Below, piece by piece: positions 15,556 through 23,401 of a stretch of 64,000 nt of DNA. The notes beneath the pieces are model-generated. The model ran no database searches, was not told where the DNA came from, and worked only from the letters and a program-made list of their open reading frames with translations. Every line of letters starts with the position of its first letter. The stretch's first letter is position 1. The DNA is from Caldifarciminota bacterium (lineage in GTDB: Bacteria; Hydrothermota; Tepidihabitantia; B3-TA06), in the NCBI GenBank assembly GCA_016934635.1, contig JAFGSK010000044.1, positions 1 to 64,000 of the forward strand. Direction: 5' to 3'. A program made the translations under genes and the position numbers.

Positions 15556-15993
15556 ATGCGTAAAACAATCCTTGCAGTAGTCGCGCTGCTACTCCTCATC
15601 GCTGCGACTCCGGTCTCAGCTCAAATCGCCGGAACCTGGGAGGGTAAAGGCTTAGGCAGCTGCTACCCTCACCCCGGGACAATAATCTACCCCTGGCAAA
15701 AATGGACAGGTGAAATCCCCAACTCCCAGGACGTCTTTAAAGGGGATTGGTGGGACCAACTCGGAAACAAAGGAATCTTTAAAGGCGAGATAGACTGGGT
15801 TAGCATTACGGTCGCGATATGCAAAGGCTCCTGGTACTGGTACGATCCTGCCGGCGTCTCAGCCAAGCCTGTATACGGCGGCGACTTCAAGATGACCTTC
15901 TACGTCTTTGCTGGAGACTGCAATGGCGAATGGTACACCGATTGGCCTTCTCCAGGTGTCGTAGGCACGATGAAAGGATACAAGGTACCCTAG
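15556..15993 (+). CDS. array copy 12, secreted GxW-repeat protein
   Basis: 145 residues behind AAGGAGG, the last copy. The signal peptide nearly repeats that of copy 11, the mark of a recent duplication or gene conversion of the 5' end. Mature start QIAGTWEGKGLGSCYP, central FKGDWWDQLGNKGIFKG, then WYWYDPAGVSAKPVYGG. Cys lie in SCYP, ICKG and DCNG. It ends GTMKGYKVP. A terminator follows 21 nt after the stop. Confidence 0.85.
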   Translation: MRKTILAVVALLLLIAATPVSAQIAGTWEGKGLGSCYPHPGTIIYPWQKWTGEIPNSQDVFKGDWWDQLGNKGIFKGEIDWVSITVAICKGSWYWYDPAGVSAKPVYGGDFKMTFYVFAGDCNGEWYTDWPSPGVVGTMKGYKVP

Positions 15994-16014
15994 GTAACGA
16001 AAGACATTGACTTA

Positions 16015-16049
16015 GAGGACGGCCTGAGTTCCTGGGCCGTCCTCTTTTT
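16015..16049 (+). terminator. rho-independent terminator of the array
   Basis: A perfect 10-bp stem GAGGACGGCC / GGCCGTCCTC with a 10-nt loop is followed by TTTTT. Unlike the stems between the copies, it has a T-run and ends the transcription unit. Confidence 0.9.
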
Positions 16050-16228
16050 GGTTGTAAACGCAAGGTCACCTGAACTGTTATCAGAACTTCCCCAAGCCTC
16101 GTGGGAACCATGTAAGTCAAAAACCTAGATCAGTGGCTCAATCCCCTAAAATCTCGAGCATCATTAGTACGAAACTCGTATTAGAGATCATCTAACAAAC
16201 GACACACCGGCAGAACATCCTCAAGTAC

Positions 16229-16256
16229 TTGATTTCTTGCGATAACTGAATACAAT
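16229..16256 (+). promoter_or_regulatory. probable promoter of the flavodoxin-like gene
   Basis: TTGATT (16229-16234) and TACAAT (16251-16256) with a 16-bp spacer. The predicted start near 16263 leaves a leader of about 9 nt with AGAGG before ATG 16272. Confidence 0.55.
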
Positions 16257-16271
16257 CTTTGCAGAGGCTAT

Positions 16272-16814
16272 ATGAAGACGGTTGTTGTTTATTACTCCCA
16301 ATACGGGAATTCCCGGGTTGCGGCCCGATTGATTGCGAAGCAACTGGATGCCCCGGTACATCGTATTGAGGTAAAGAAACGTAAGGGGGTGGTGACATCG
16401 ACCTTTTCTGCACTCTTCGGTCGTCGTCCCAAGATAAAGACCATCCCTTTGCAGCCCGAAGATTGGGATTTGATGGTTATCGTTGTCCCTATATGGTCTG
16501 GCCGACCTGCGACACCTCTCAAGACCTTTCTAGCGGAAACCAGGCTTGCCGAGAAAAAGATCGCTGCTTTTTTTTCATTCACCTCTACCGACATCCATAA
16601 ACGTCCGACCAGGTGGATGAAGAAGGTTCTCGACCATTTTGGGGCCCGCCTTGAGGCGGTGGGGGGATATAATACCGGCCTCAAACAACACACCGTACTC
16701 AAGCAGAGGGTGTGGGATTTCCTGGCTCAACTTCCTGCCGAGGCTATCCCCGTTAAATCATCGTCCGGCTCGGGGAAGCGGGGCAAGGCCCGACCACGTT
16801 CTACCACAAAATAA
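16272..16814 (+). CDS. flavodoxin-family protein
   Basis: 180 residues. The N-terminus MKTVVVYYSQYGNSRVAARLIA has the phosphate-binding loop SxxGNS of FMN flavodoxins after strand one. VVPIWSGRPATPLKTFL fits the second FMN loop. The fold is a single flavodoxin domain with a basic, low-complexity C-terminal tail (SGSGKRGKARPRSTTK) that is not part of it. It would act as a cytoplasmic electron carrier or small quinone/FMN reductase. It forms a single-gene unit, with its own promoter and a weak terminator nearby. The partner is not evident. Confidence 0.8.
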   Translation: MKTVVVYYSQYGNSRVAARLIAKQLDAPVHRIEVKKRKGVVTSTFSALFGRRPKIKTIPLQPEDWDLMVIVVPIWSGRPATPLKTFLAETRLAEKKIAAFFSFTSTDIHKRPTRWMKKVLDHFGARLEAVGGYNTGLKQHTVLKQRVWDFLAQLPAEAIPVKSSSGSGKRGKARPRSTTK

Positions 16815-16862
16815 GCGCCTTTTGAGATTCAGCAATTAGTCCTTGGGTAGATCTCAACCGAG

Positions 16863-16879
16863 ACCACCGGTGGTTTTTT
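16863..16879 (+). terminator. weak terminator after the flavodoxin-like gene
   Basis: The palindrome ACCACCGGTGGT is followed by T5-6. Its stem is only 4 bp with a CCGG loop, unless the flanking TCAACC/GGTTGA pair adds to it, so the call is tentative. Confidence 0.35.
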
Positions 16880-17061
16880 AATTTAAGGGTTGAAAGATTG
16901 CATGATTAGTAGATTCCTAGATTGAAATTCGCCTTCGGATCAGTTGAGTTAGTCCTGCATCACTCCGACACCGTGATCCTTGGGACTCCGTAAGCGTCGT
17001 GCTTCGATCAAATAAACGGAATACACAGGGCAAGGATACATCATATTATCATTATCATACC

Positions 17062-17092
17062 AAAAAAGAATGAGGGGCCGTAAAGGCCCCTC
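17062..17092 (-). terminator. rho-independent terminator of the candidate ncRNA
   Basis: On the minus strand an 8-bp stem GAGGGGCC / GGCCCCTC with a 5-nt loop is followed by ATTC and a T6 run. It lies about 265 nt beyond the stop of the AIM24-like gene and closes the structured region 17093-17294. Confidence 0.8.
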
Positions 17093-17294
17093 ACAGCGCT
17101 CTCAAAAGCTCCAAGAGTTGACGATTAGTTTTTACTCAAAAACATTACTATTCCGGTCTCCCACAGGCACATGAGACTAGCTCCTTGGCAAGGCGAAACC
17201 GGTATGATCTATTCTTAGCTTCCGAGCGCCCCCGCCCCCCGAATCACCGAGGTGAAACCGGGGACGGTTGAATTTTCGGCAATCACTTGCCTTC
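17062..17294 (-). ncRNA. candidate structured small RNA (about 230 nt) with own promoter and terminator
   Basis: The minus strand has a promoter (17301-17328), a GC-rich non-coding stretch and a terminator, and no gene. Predicted helices are: GGCAAG near the 5' end with CTTGCC about 90 nt later; a long arm CCGTCCCCG / CGGGGGGCGG enclosing CACC/GGTG; CCGGTTTC with GAGACCGG; and GTTTTT/AAAAAC before the terminator. No ORF longer than a few codons with a ribosome-binding site was seen. It lacks the signatures I know for RNase P, SRP RNA and tmRNA. A 6S-like RNA is possible but unproven. The rest of the intergenic region (16880-17061 and 17329-17356) shows nothing recognisable. Confidence 0.55.
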
Positions 17295-17300
17295 ACCTTA

Positions 17301-17328
17301 AATTTAGTGCAAACTCGGCGTTTGTCAA
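17301..17328 (-). promoter_or_regulatory. promoter of the candidate ncRNA
   Basis: On the minus strand TTGACA (17328-17323) and TAAATT (17306-17301) are 16 bp apart. It lies just after the stop of the AIM24-like gene, so the RNA has an independent start near 17294. Confidence 0.65.
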
Positions 17329-17356
17329 GTCCTTTAGTTCCCAGTAATCTGATTAT

Positions 17357-18019
17357 TTACTTACTGGGCAACTTTGAACTCAAGAGACCTATAAAGGCGC
17401 TCAAGGAACGGGTCTGTATCCAGACCTTGCCAGGTCCGGTGAAGTTAGCTACAAGACCCTCGCCTGAAAGCAAGGTACTCTTAAGCCCGCCTACCTTCTT
17501 TACTTCGTACTGAACACCTTCCTCAAAGGCTACCATGTGACCTGTGTCCACCTTCAGTTGCTGACCGGATGCAAGTTCACGCATGGTTATTGCTCCGTAG
17601 GATGAGAGAAACAGATCACCTGTACCGGATACCTTTAATAGAAAGAGTCCTTCTCCGGAAAAGAAGCTCTTTGCTCCTCCAAATTTGGTATCCACTACAA
17701 TATCGCCTGAAGAGCAGATAAAAGAGGTTGACTGAGCAATCACGGTATTACCGCTCATTCGAATGTGAGTAATGTCTCCTGGTACGGATGAGGCAAAGGT
17801 AACCTCTCCGGAACCTGTAAAGTCATTCATAAAGAAGCTTTCGCCGCCCAGGAACGAACGTGCCAGTGCTTTGCCAAAACCACCCTTCATCTTGGTTTCG
17901 ATGTTGATGGTCGAGTCCATGGAAACCATGGCTCCGGCTTCAGCCGTTACCTTTTCACCTTCGCCGATTCGTAATGAGAGAAGGGAGAATGCTGGCCCGT
18001 AGTCTATCTTATGTTCCAT
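17357..18019 (-). CDS. AIM24 / TIGR00266 family protein
   Basis: 220 residues, all beta, starting MEHKIDYGPAFSLLSLRIGEGEKVTAEAGAMVSM, the typical AIM24-family opening. Repeated FxGSGEV, GTGDLFLSSYG and GPGKVWIQTR segments are the double-stranded beta-sandwich repeats of the family. It starts at ATG 18019, 6 nt after AAGGAGG. Bacterial members are widespread and without a settled function; the name comes from a yeast mitochondrial protein. It is a single gene, probably cytoplasmic since no signal peptide is seen. Confidence 0.88.
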   Translation of the reverse strand: MEHKIDYGPAFSLLSLRIGEGEKVTAEAGAMVSMDSTINIETKMKGGFGKALARSFLGGESFFMNDFTGSGEVTFASSVPGDITHIRMSGNTVIAQSTSFICSSGDIVVDTKFGGAKSFFSGEGLFLLKVSGTGDLFLSSYGAITMRELASGQQLKVDTGHMVAFEEGVQYEVKKVGGLKSTLLSGEGLVANFTGPGKVWIQTRSLSAFIGLLSSKLPSK

Positions 18020-18047
18020 TTCGCCTCCTTGGTTTAAGTTGACAGTT

Positions 18048-18076
18048 TATAATGCTCAGGATCGGATTATTGTCAA
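18048..18076 (-). promoter_or_regulatory. probable promoter of the AIM24-like gene
   Basis: On the minus strand TTGACA (18076-18071) lies upstream of an AT-rich GCATTATAAA stretch. The exact -10 hexamer is unclear: ATTATA at 17 bp is the best spaced. It lies about 30 nt before the start codon. Confidence 0.5.
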
Positions 18077-18366
18077 GTGGTTGAGCTTTTATTGATACCC
18101 TCGGATCTAAACCAAAAGTACAAATTCATTAGGCAAGTTGAACCACTGAGCGCACAAATAACACAGAGAAAAACCAAGAATCTTATTAACCTAATCTAAT
18201 AAGTATCTTAAATCCATCCTGCCGTAATTGGTGAACTGCTAAAATGACTTCGAATCAGTCTCTTCGAAGGAAGGTGACCAGAGGGGTTTTAATCTATCTC
18301 ATCTGCGGATTGAATGGTTTTCAGGTCGCCTTTGCTTTACGCCTTGCGTCGATCCCGGACCGCGAC
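18077..18366. other. intergenic region without recognised feature
   Basis: Between the promoter of the AIM24-like gene and the stop of the large TPR gene. It contains AACCACTGAGCGCACAAA and ACACAGAGAAAAACC, which resemble the ACCACxGAGxACACAGAG-type dispersed repeat seen in some bacterial genomes. No gene, terminator or promoter with good boxes was found; the short ORF here lacks a ribosome-binding site. Confidence 0.4.
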
Positions 18367-20730
18367 TTAGGGTTTCAGGAGTTCCGTAATCTTTTTCTCG
18401 CAGTAAGGTACCAACCGCTCGATCCGTACCGAAACATCCTCGTCGTAAAAATCGCTATTTCCGTAGCTTGACTTGAGGTACTCGAAGTATCTCTTGGCTT
18501 TCCGGTAATAACCTGCCCTGGTCTGGGACATAAGGTCAGGGTCTTCTGCAAGGTTGTAGTAGGAGAAGCCTAGATACCAGTATACGGCGGGGGCAAGGTC
18601 CGCTCGCGCCTTGTCTGGCGCGGTATAGGTGTTCGTCCATATCTCGAACTGCCTTGCAGCATCCGAGTAATTCCTCATCTGAAAATCCACGTACGCCAAA
18701 CGGAACTCGATGTCCGGCATCAGGCCGCCTAGAGCCGAGGTGTCGTGCCAGTAGGCAAGATCAAGGAGTGCTTCTTTTGCTTCGGCGAACCGCTTATCCT
18801 GCACGTACATCAAACTGAGATTGTAAAGCGGTGCAACGAGATACTTGCTCTGGTAGTTTTGTTCCTTGAGCCTCGTGATCTTTTCGATCAGACGATCCAT
18901 ATCGGACACGTCGGTATAACGCATGGCCTGGGTGTAATACAGACGCTCCACGATCTCGGTGTTACCGGTTTCCCGCAGCAATATCTTAGCATATTCTTCA
19001 GCCTGGTTTTCGTCATCTTTCACGTTCATGTAGTAGTCGTAGAGCAATGCCAGGGAAAAAATGTACGGCTCGGCGTAGATTCCCGGGTTCCTGGTTTTTC
19101 TGAATTTTAACTTGTTCGAGGCCAGGATTGCATTCTCCTCGTCGTCCTTGTCGAGATAAAGACGAACCATGTTTTGCCAGGCCAGAGCGGCTGTTGAACG
19201 GTCCGGATAGTCATCTGCGATCTGCTGATAGGCAATCAATGCGCTGCTCTCTCGTCCGAGCATCTCGGCAGATTGCGCTCGCCACACAAGCGCATCATCG
19301 ATCAGGCTGTCTGCAATCTGGTTGTATCGAACCGAACCATGTGCTTCTTCTCTGGCAACGGCGACCGAGAGCTTGCTCGCGTAGCCTGCCTTATCGGTGA
19401 ACCACTCGTACGCCGAACTGTACGACCCTTCGTGATAAAGAGCCAATGCCTTGCCGTATGAGGCAAGGACCTTCACGTCCGGATCGACTGAGGCTTCGAG
19501 TATCTCTTCAAATTCTTCTTGAGCCTGGGTGAGACGTGAGGCTTCAAGGTCATACCAGGCCAGGGCTACCCTGGCCATATCGGCTACTTCGGCGTCAGAA
19601 TAATCGTCAAGAATCTTCTCGTAGGTCCGGTGCGCCTGTTCACGTCTCGAGACATTTTCAATCCTTCCTTCCGCGTCGTACGAGGAATAATAGAGTGCGT
19701 CCGCCCAGTTGTACAAGAGGTATACTCGCAGCCCCCTGCCGAACCTTGCGGCAATAGCCTCGTCTTCGCCCCGGAGTTTATCATTCGCAAGTCGAGTGAA
19801 ATAGTCCAGGTATGACTGGGGTTTGTTCATAGCGTCCGTGAAATTACCTGATCGGTTCAAGGCTAGGATGGACATCGCCAGCGAGGCTTCGTAGATCGTG
19901 AGTTCTTCAATCGATGTTTCCTCATCGAAGCGAGGCGGATTGGCTTGAACTTTCGCGTAATGCTCAAGCGCCGTCTGATAGTCTTCCTGGCGGAACTTCA
20001 TGTTGCCGCGTACGTATTCCGTGAGGGCTTCGGTAAGGACGATGTCTTCGAGTTCAATCTTCTCAAGACGTGATGCTTCCTCCTCCGCAGCGCTCAAATT
20101 GCCTCGTGCATTGTACATCTCGTAAAGGGTGTAGGTCGAGTAAAGGTCAATCATGGTGTTTCGAGAGGCCGATCTTGCCTTCTGGAAGGCTGATACGGCG
20201 CTATCCCCGAGCGAGAGTCCCTTGTAGGCTTGAGCAATCATGAATTGAGAGCGGCTCGATAAATAAGCCCGATCTTTGCCTCCTATCCTCGCGAAGATGC
20301 GCAGGGCGTCCCGGAACCTTTCCTCGCGGTAAAGGGACGAACCCAGGAAATAGGAAGCGAATTCTCCTAATGACTCATGAGGATATTTGTCTGCAATACC
20401 TTGTAAAGCAACGGCTGCTTCACCGTAATCCCGGCTGAATAACGACTGGATTCCCTGGTAGAAGCGGACAAGGTCTTCCAGGGTAGCGCCTCCTTTACCC
20501 TTGTCAAACAACAGCCAGGGTGAGGTGTTGATATAAGAATATACCTCACGGGATGCGGCATCTACTACACCTTCCTGGGCGAACACAAGATCGTAACCCA
20601 GGAGGAATTCAGGAACCTGGTAAGCGAGGTGAGCCTTCGGGATCTGTTCGATGTCCCTTGCAGCGGTTATCTCAAAACTCCCCCCGGCCAAATCGCTCTG
20701 AACCATCAAAAATAGAATGATCTCGAACAT
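18367..20730 (-). CDS. large TPR protein, probably periplasmic
   Basis: 787 residues, helical throughout, with repeated A-x-x-x-F-x-x-x-x-x-x-Y or Y-P-stop type TPR units (for example EAAVALQGIADKYPHE, ARRTYEKILDDYSDAE-like, SALIAYQQIADDYPDR). The N-terminus MFEIILFLMVQSDLAGG may be a short signal sequence. The YP endings of the repeats are typical of BamD/YbgF-like envelope TPRs. The start follows AAGGAGGGTAG with a clear promoter upstream. Single gene. It probably scaffolds an envelope complex; partner unknown. Confidence 0.75.
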   Translation of the reverse strand: MFEIILFLMVQSDLAGGSFEITAARDIEQIPKAHLAYQVPEFLLGYDLVFAQEGVVDAASREVYSYINTSPWLLFDKGKGGATLEDLVRFYQGIQSLFSRDYGEAAVALQGIADKYPHESLGEFASYFLGSSLYREERFRDALRIFARIGGKDRAYLSSRSQFMIAQAYKGLSLGDSAVSAFQKARSASRNTMIDLYSTYTLYEMYNARGNLSAAEEEASRLEKIELEDIVLTEALTEYVRGNMKFRQEDYQTALEHYAKVQANPPRFDEETSIEELTIYEASLAMSILALNRSGNFTDAMNKPQSYLDYFTRLANDKLRGEDEAIAARFGRGLRVYLLYNWADALYYSSYDAEGRIENVSRREQAHRTYEKILDDYSDAEVADMARVALAWYDLEASRLTQAQEEFEEILEASVDPDVKVLASYGKALALYHEGSYSSAYEWFTDKAGYASKLSVAVAREEAHGSVRYNQIADSLIDDALVWRAQSAEMLGRESSALIAYQQIADDYPDRSTAALAWQNMVRLYLDKDDEENAILASNKLKFRKTRNPGIYAEPYIFSLALLYDYYMNVKDDENQAEEYAKILLRETGNTEIVERLYYTQAMRYTDVSDMDRLIEKITRLKEQNYQSKYLVAPLYNLSLMYVQDKRFAEAKEALLDLAYWHDTSALGGLMPDIEFRLAYVDFQMRNYSDAARQFEIWTNTYTAPDKARADLAPAVYWYLGFSYYNLAEDPDLMSQTRAGYYRKAKRYFEYLKSSYGNSDFYDEDVSVRIERLVPYCEKKITELLKP

Positions 20731-20765
20731 CTACCCTCCTTGTTGGAGATGTATTTGATTGACTC

Positions 20766-20794
20766 AGAATACGAACTATCATTCACTCTGTCAA
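20766..20794 (-). promoter_or_regulatory. promoter of the large TPR gene
   Basis: On the minus strand TTGACA (20794-20789) and TATTCT (20771-20766) with a 17-bp spacer; the predicted start gives a leader of about 30 nt. Confidence 0.65.
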
Positions 20795-20884
20795 CCTCGT
20801 TTGTGTTTTAGTAAGGGTAAACTCTGCATTGCAGATGTCTTCTTTCAGCCATTCGTATTGGTTCGCATACCTTACCTCTTCGGC

Positions 20885-20912
20885 TTGACGCCTTATCAAT
20901 AATTCCTATAAT
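20885..20912 (+). promoter_or_regulatory. promoter of the nitroreductase-thioredoxin pair
   Basis: TTGACG (20885-20890) and TATAAT (20907-20912), 16-bp spacer, divergent from the TPR gene promoter. The predicted start is near 20919, 26 nt before GTG 20945. Confidence 0.75.
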
Positions 20913-20944
20913 AATTGTATGAAATTGAAACCGAGGAGGATACT

Positions 20945-21511
20945 GTGAACGTAAAAGAAGCAATCGATTCCAGAAGAGCATTCAGGTCTCTTGAAGATGT
21001 TGAGATTACATCCGAGATAATCGACGAGTTAGGAAAAGCCGCACAGCTTGCACCGTCGTGCTTCAACAACCAGCCGTGGAGATACGTATTTATATATGAC
21101 ACAGAGCAACTTAAAAAAATGCACGGCGCTCTATCTGACGGCAACAAGTGGGCCACCAAAGCCTCGATGATAATTGCGGTAATCGCCGGGAAGGAAGACG
21201 ACTGCGTGATAAGAGAACGGGATTTCTATTACGCGTTCGACACAGGTTTAGCTACCGCACATCTTATCTTGCGCGCCACCGAACTCGGGCTGGTTGCTCA
21301 TCCCATTGCCGGATACAGTCCTTCAAAGACCAGGGATATACTCGGTATTCCTGAGGACGTGGCGGTGATCACCCTCGTGATCGTAGGGAAGAAAGCGGAT
21401 GAGATTTCAGACCTTTTGTCAGCCGAACAGGCCGAAAGGGAGCTTAGGAGGCCGGAAAGACTGAGATTGGACGAGATTGTATTTCACAACCGGTACGAGG
21501 CGAGACAATGA
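20945..21511 (+). CDS. nitroreductase-family protein
   Basis: 188 residues from GTG 20945, which follows GAGGAGG; an earlier in-frame codon lies upstream of the predicted transcript start. The N-terminus VNVKEAIDSRRAFRSL is the FMN-binding opening of the family, PSCFNNQPWRYVF is the classical second FMN block, and LVAHPIAGYSPSKTRDILGIPED the third. It would be a homodimeric FMN enzyme reducing quinones, flavins or nitro compounds with NAD(P)H. It overlaps the next gene by 4 nt (ATGA), so the two are co-translated. Confidence 0.88.
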   Translation: MNVKEAIDSRRAFRSLEDVEITSEIIDELGKAAQLAPSCFNNQPWRYVFIYDTEQLKKMHGALSDGNKWATKASMIIAVIAGKEDDCVIRERDFYYAFDTGLATAHLILRATELGLVAHPIAGYSPSKTRDILGIPEDVAVITLVIVGKKADEISDLLSAEQAERELRRPERLRLDEIVFHNRYEARQ

Positions 21512-22569
21512 AAAAGAACCTACTTGGAGCAATTATGCCCTTGCTTTTGGCATCTTGCTCGAAAGGTGATGACATGGACAAAATCAGAGCGCCGGAGATA
21601 AGGGTACAGGAAGACGAGTACTGGATCAACTCTCCTCCTTTGAGTATGAAGGAATTGAAAGGCAAGGCGGTGCTCGTAGACATCTGGGATTACACCTGCG
21701 TGAACTGCATACGCACCTTGCCGTATATCAAGGAATGGCACGAGAAGTACTCGGATAAGGGTTTGGTAATAATCGGAGTGCATGCTCCGGAGTTCGAGTT
21801 CGCCAAGACCCGTGCAAACGTGGAAAAGGCGGTTCAGGATTTCGGCATTCGCTATCCTGTGGTGATGGATAACCGGTTCGAGATATGGACGTCGTATGCA
21901 AACATGTACTGGCCGCGCAAGTACCTCGTGGACGCCAAAGGCTACATCCGATACGACCACGCAGGTGAAGGCGGATACGAGGAAACCGAGCGCAAGATAC
22001 AGGAGCTTCTCGCTGAGATCGATCCGTCGATCGAATTTCCCGCCGTTATTCCGGATACCTCAGGTCGAGGCGCAAAGGGCAAGGTTTGCTATCCCATGAC
22101 GCCCGAACTCTATGTGGGCTATGAACGAGGTCGGATCGGCAATCCCGAGGGGTACAAGCCTGGCCAGGTCGTAGATTACGCCCGGCCTGAGAAGCTGGTG
22201 GATGGTTTGATCTACGCCTATGGGGCATGGAGAAACGAAGCCGAGGCGATGATTCATGCCCGGATTACGCCCGATCCCACCGACTACATAGGGATTCGCT
22301 ACCATGCACTGGAGGTAAATGCAGTAATCAAGCCTGAGAAGGGTGAGGGTTTCCGTGTATGGGTGAAGCAGGATGGGAAATGGGTAAAGCCGGAGGACGG
22401 AGGCTCGGACCTAAAGTTCGACTCCCAGGGCGCTAGCTATCTAGAGATAGGAGAGCCTCGGATGTACCGAATCATCCGGAATGCCGAATACGGCGCCTAT
22501 GACCTTCATCTCTACTCGACCTCGGATGGACTCGGTATATACGCCTTTACCTTCGGGGCATGCATGTAA
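21508..22569 (+). CDS. thioredoxin-fold lipoprotein with CVNC motif (DipZ-like C-terminal module)
   Basis: 353 residues. A lipobox LLAS-C17 follows a short hydrophobic n-terminus, so it should be a membrane-anchored lipoprotein. The redoxin domain has WDYTCVNCIRTLPYIKEW with C64 and C67, the form of CxxC seen in DipZ-type and related thioredoxins. FEIWTSYANMYWPRKYLVD contains the cis-Pro region. The last ~150 residues form a beta-rich module, as in DipZ proteins, but the membrane CcdA part is absent. It is translationally coupled to the nitroreductase, suggesting an extracytoplasmic thiol-redox role. Confidence 0.82.
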   Translation: MKKNLLGAIMPLLLASCSKGDDMDKIRAPEIRVQEDEYWINSPPLSMKELKGKAVLVDIWDYTCVNCIRTLPYIKEWHEKYSDKGLVIIGVHAPEFEFAKTRANVEKAVQDFGIRYPVVMDNRFEIWTSYANMYWPRKYLVDAKGYIRYDHAGEGGYEETERKIQELLAEIDPSIEFPAVIPDTSGRGAKGKVCYPMTPELYVGYERGRIGNPEGYKPGQVVDYARPEKLVDGLIYAYGAWRNEAEAMIHARITPDPTDYIGIRYHALEVNAVIKPEKGEGFRVWVKQDGKWVKPEDGGSDLKFDSQGASYLEIGEPRMYRIIRNAEYGAYDLHLYSTSDGLGIYAFTFGACM

Positions 22570-22576
22570 CATGCTT

Positions 22577-22599
22577 CTTTTTTTGCTATGCAAAAAAAG
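22577..22599 (+). terminator. A/T-rich hairpin, probable terminator
   Basis: CTTTTTTTGC pairs with GCAAAAAAAG around TAT (10-bp stem), starting 8 nt after the stop of the thioredoxin-fold gene. It is made of A-T pairs and has no separate T-run, so its strength is uncertain. Confidence 0.4.
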
Positions 22600-22679
22600 A
22601 TCGCAGGAACCGAAGGAGAGCGACCGAACTCGGGTAAGCAAGACAATGGAGTAAATATACTTATCTTAAAAGGGTAATC

Positions 22680-22705
22680 TTGACAGAAGCATTTTTTTCT
22701 ATAAT
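22680..22705 (+). promoter_or_regulatory. possible promoter before the frameshifted secreted-protein gene
   Basis: Perfect TTGACA (22680-22685) and TATAAT (22700-22705) boxes, but only 14 bp apart around a T7 run. If the T-run has lost bases, as the A-run downstream seems to have, the spacing would once have been near normal. Confidence 0.45.
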
Positions 22706-22774
22706 TTATTAGTCGAGGAGCGGGTTAATGGCATATACCAAAACCAAAAATGCCCTTGTGGGTAAGGAGGCGCA

Positions 22775-23325
22775 ATGCCTAAAAAAACCTGCTGCCAATC
22801 CTTGGAGTAGTGCTGATCCTGGCTGGCGTGACAACCGGCTACGCTACTGAATATGAAGAGCGCTGGGACGGTTGGTTCGATACTGGAACGCTTTACTACA
22901 ACAGCGTAGCTTACACACTCGTCGGTGAGGCGACAGCGACGGTCTACGATACTACCTACTCTGTGAGCATCGATACATTTTACTACATCACACAGCCGGC
23001 GCTTTTCCTGTTCATAAGCGCGGATAACGACAGTATCCGACTCAGCATAACGGTCTTCCGAGGCTATAAGGGAACCGGCACGAGCGGCACTAAAGAAGGC
23101 ACCGGCGGATGGATCGGCCAGGGGCTTCGCATGAAGAACACAGTAGAAACAACCTTCACTACGGTTATAGGCACCTGGGACACGAACGGCGGCTCCGAGT
23201 ATTTCGATTACAACTCTAGTCCCCCTGTATATACTGCGGGCTGGGACGTTATCGGAAGCTCCCCTTCTGGTCTCTCCGGCGGAGGCACCAACTCAGGCCA
23301 GCGGACGTACTACCGGGAACTTTGA
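22775..23325 (+). pseudogene. secreted protein gene with a one-base frameshift in an A7 run
   Basis: GTAAGGAGG precedes ATG 22775 (MPKK), but that frame stops after 11 codons. In the +1-shifted frame after the A7 run (22781-22787) the sequence reads NLLPILGVVLILAGVTTGYA, a textbook signal peptide, and then an open frame to 23325 (Tyr/Thr/Gly-rich, beta, about 170 residues). One extra A would join ATG, signal peptide and mature protein perfectly. So it is a real gene disrupted by a homopolymer change, a sequencing error, or one using slippage. The mature protein has no family I recognise. Confidence 0.7.
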
Positions 23326-23330
23326 AAAGC

Positions 23331-23360
23331 AAGGGGCAGCCCTATATAGGGTTGCCCCTT
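23331..23360 (+). terminator. stem-loop after the frameshifted gene
   Basis: AAGGGGCA / TGCCCCTT with inner CCCTA/TAGGG forms a nearly continuous 13-bp stem. No T-run follows, so it may stabilise the 3' end rather than terminate. Confidence 0.45.
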
Positions 23361-23401
23361 GACAATGACATGACCTGAATACGAGATCAAAGGAGGTTCA
23401 T

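Larger units (their letters stand above)
10224..15993 (+). repeat. tandem array of twelve paralogous secreted-protein genes (eleven intact, one decayed)
   Basis: Twelve units on the same strand, 430-520 nt apart, encode versions of one protein. Each has a ribosome-binding site of AAGGAGG type followed by ATGCG in most copies, a signal peptide, and a mature domain of about 120 residues. Shared features are G-T-W-x-G-x-G near the mature N-terminus with a Cys (GxC), YPWQxWKGE or PWSxWxGE, FxGxWxDxxGNxGxFxG, xGxWTW, GGxFxMTFY, a second Cys in CxGxW, and a GTMxGxKVD C-terminus. The four [hydrophobic]-x-G-x-W strands suggest a small beta-barrel (calycin-like). The two conserved Cys could form a disulfide. 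I do not recognise the family. Confidence 0.9.

Noticed and set aside
10224..15993. CRISPR-like or VNTR repeat
   Set aside because: The units are full coding genes of ~145 codons with diverged sequence and spacing, not short direct repeats with spacers.
16292..16702. Minus-strand ORF opposite the flavodoxin-like gene
   Set aside because: A shadow of a well supported flavodoxin frame; no start signals.
17062..17294. RNase P RNA, tmRNA or SRP RNA
   Set aside because: Their core motifs (for example GAGGAAAGTCC, the tRNA-like CCA end, the GGAAGGAAGCAGCC-like SRP tip) are missing; kept only as a candidate ncRNA.
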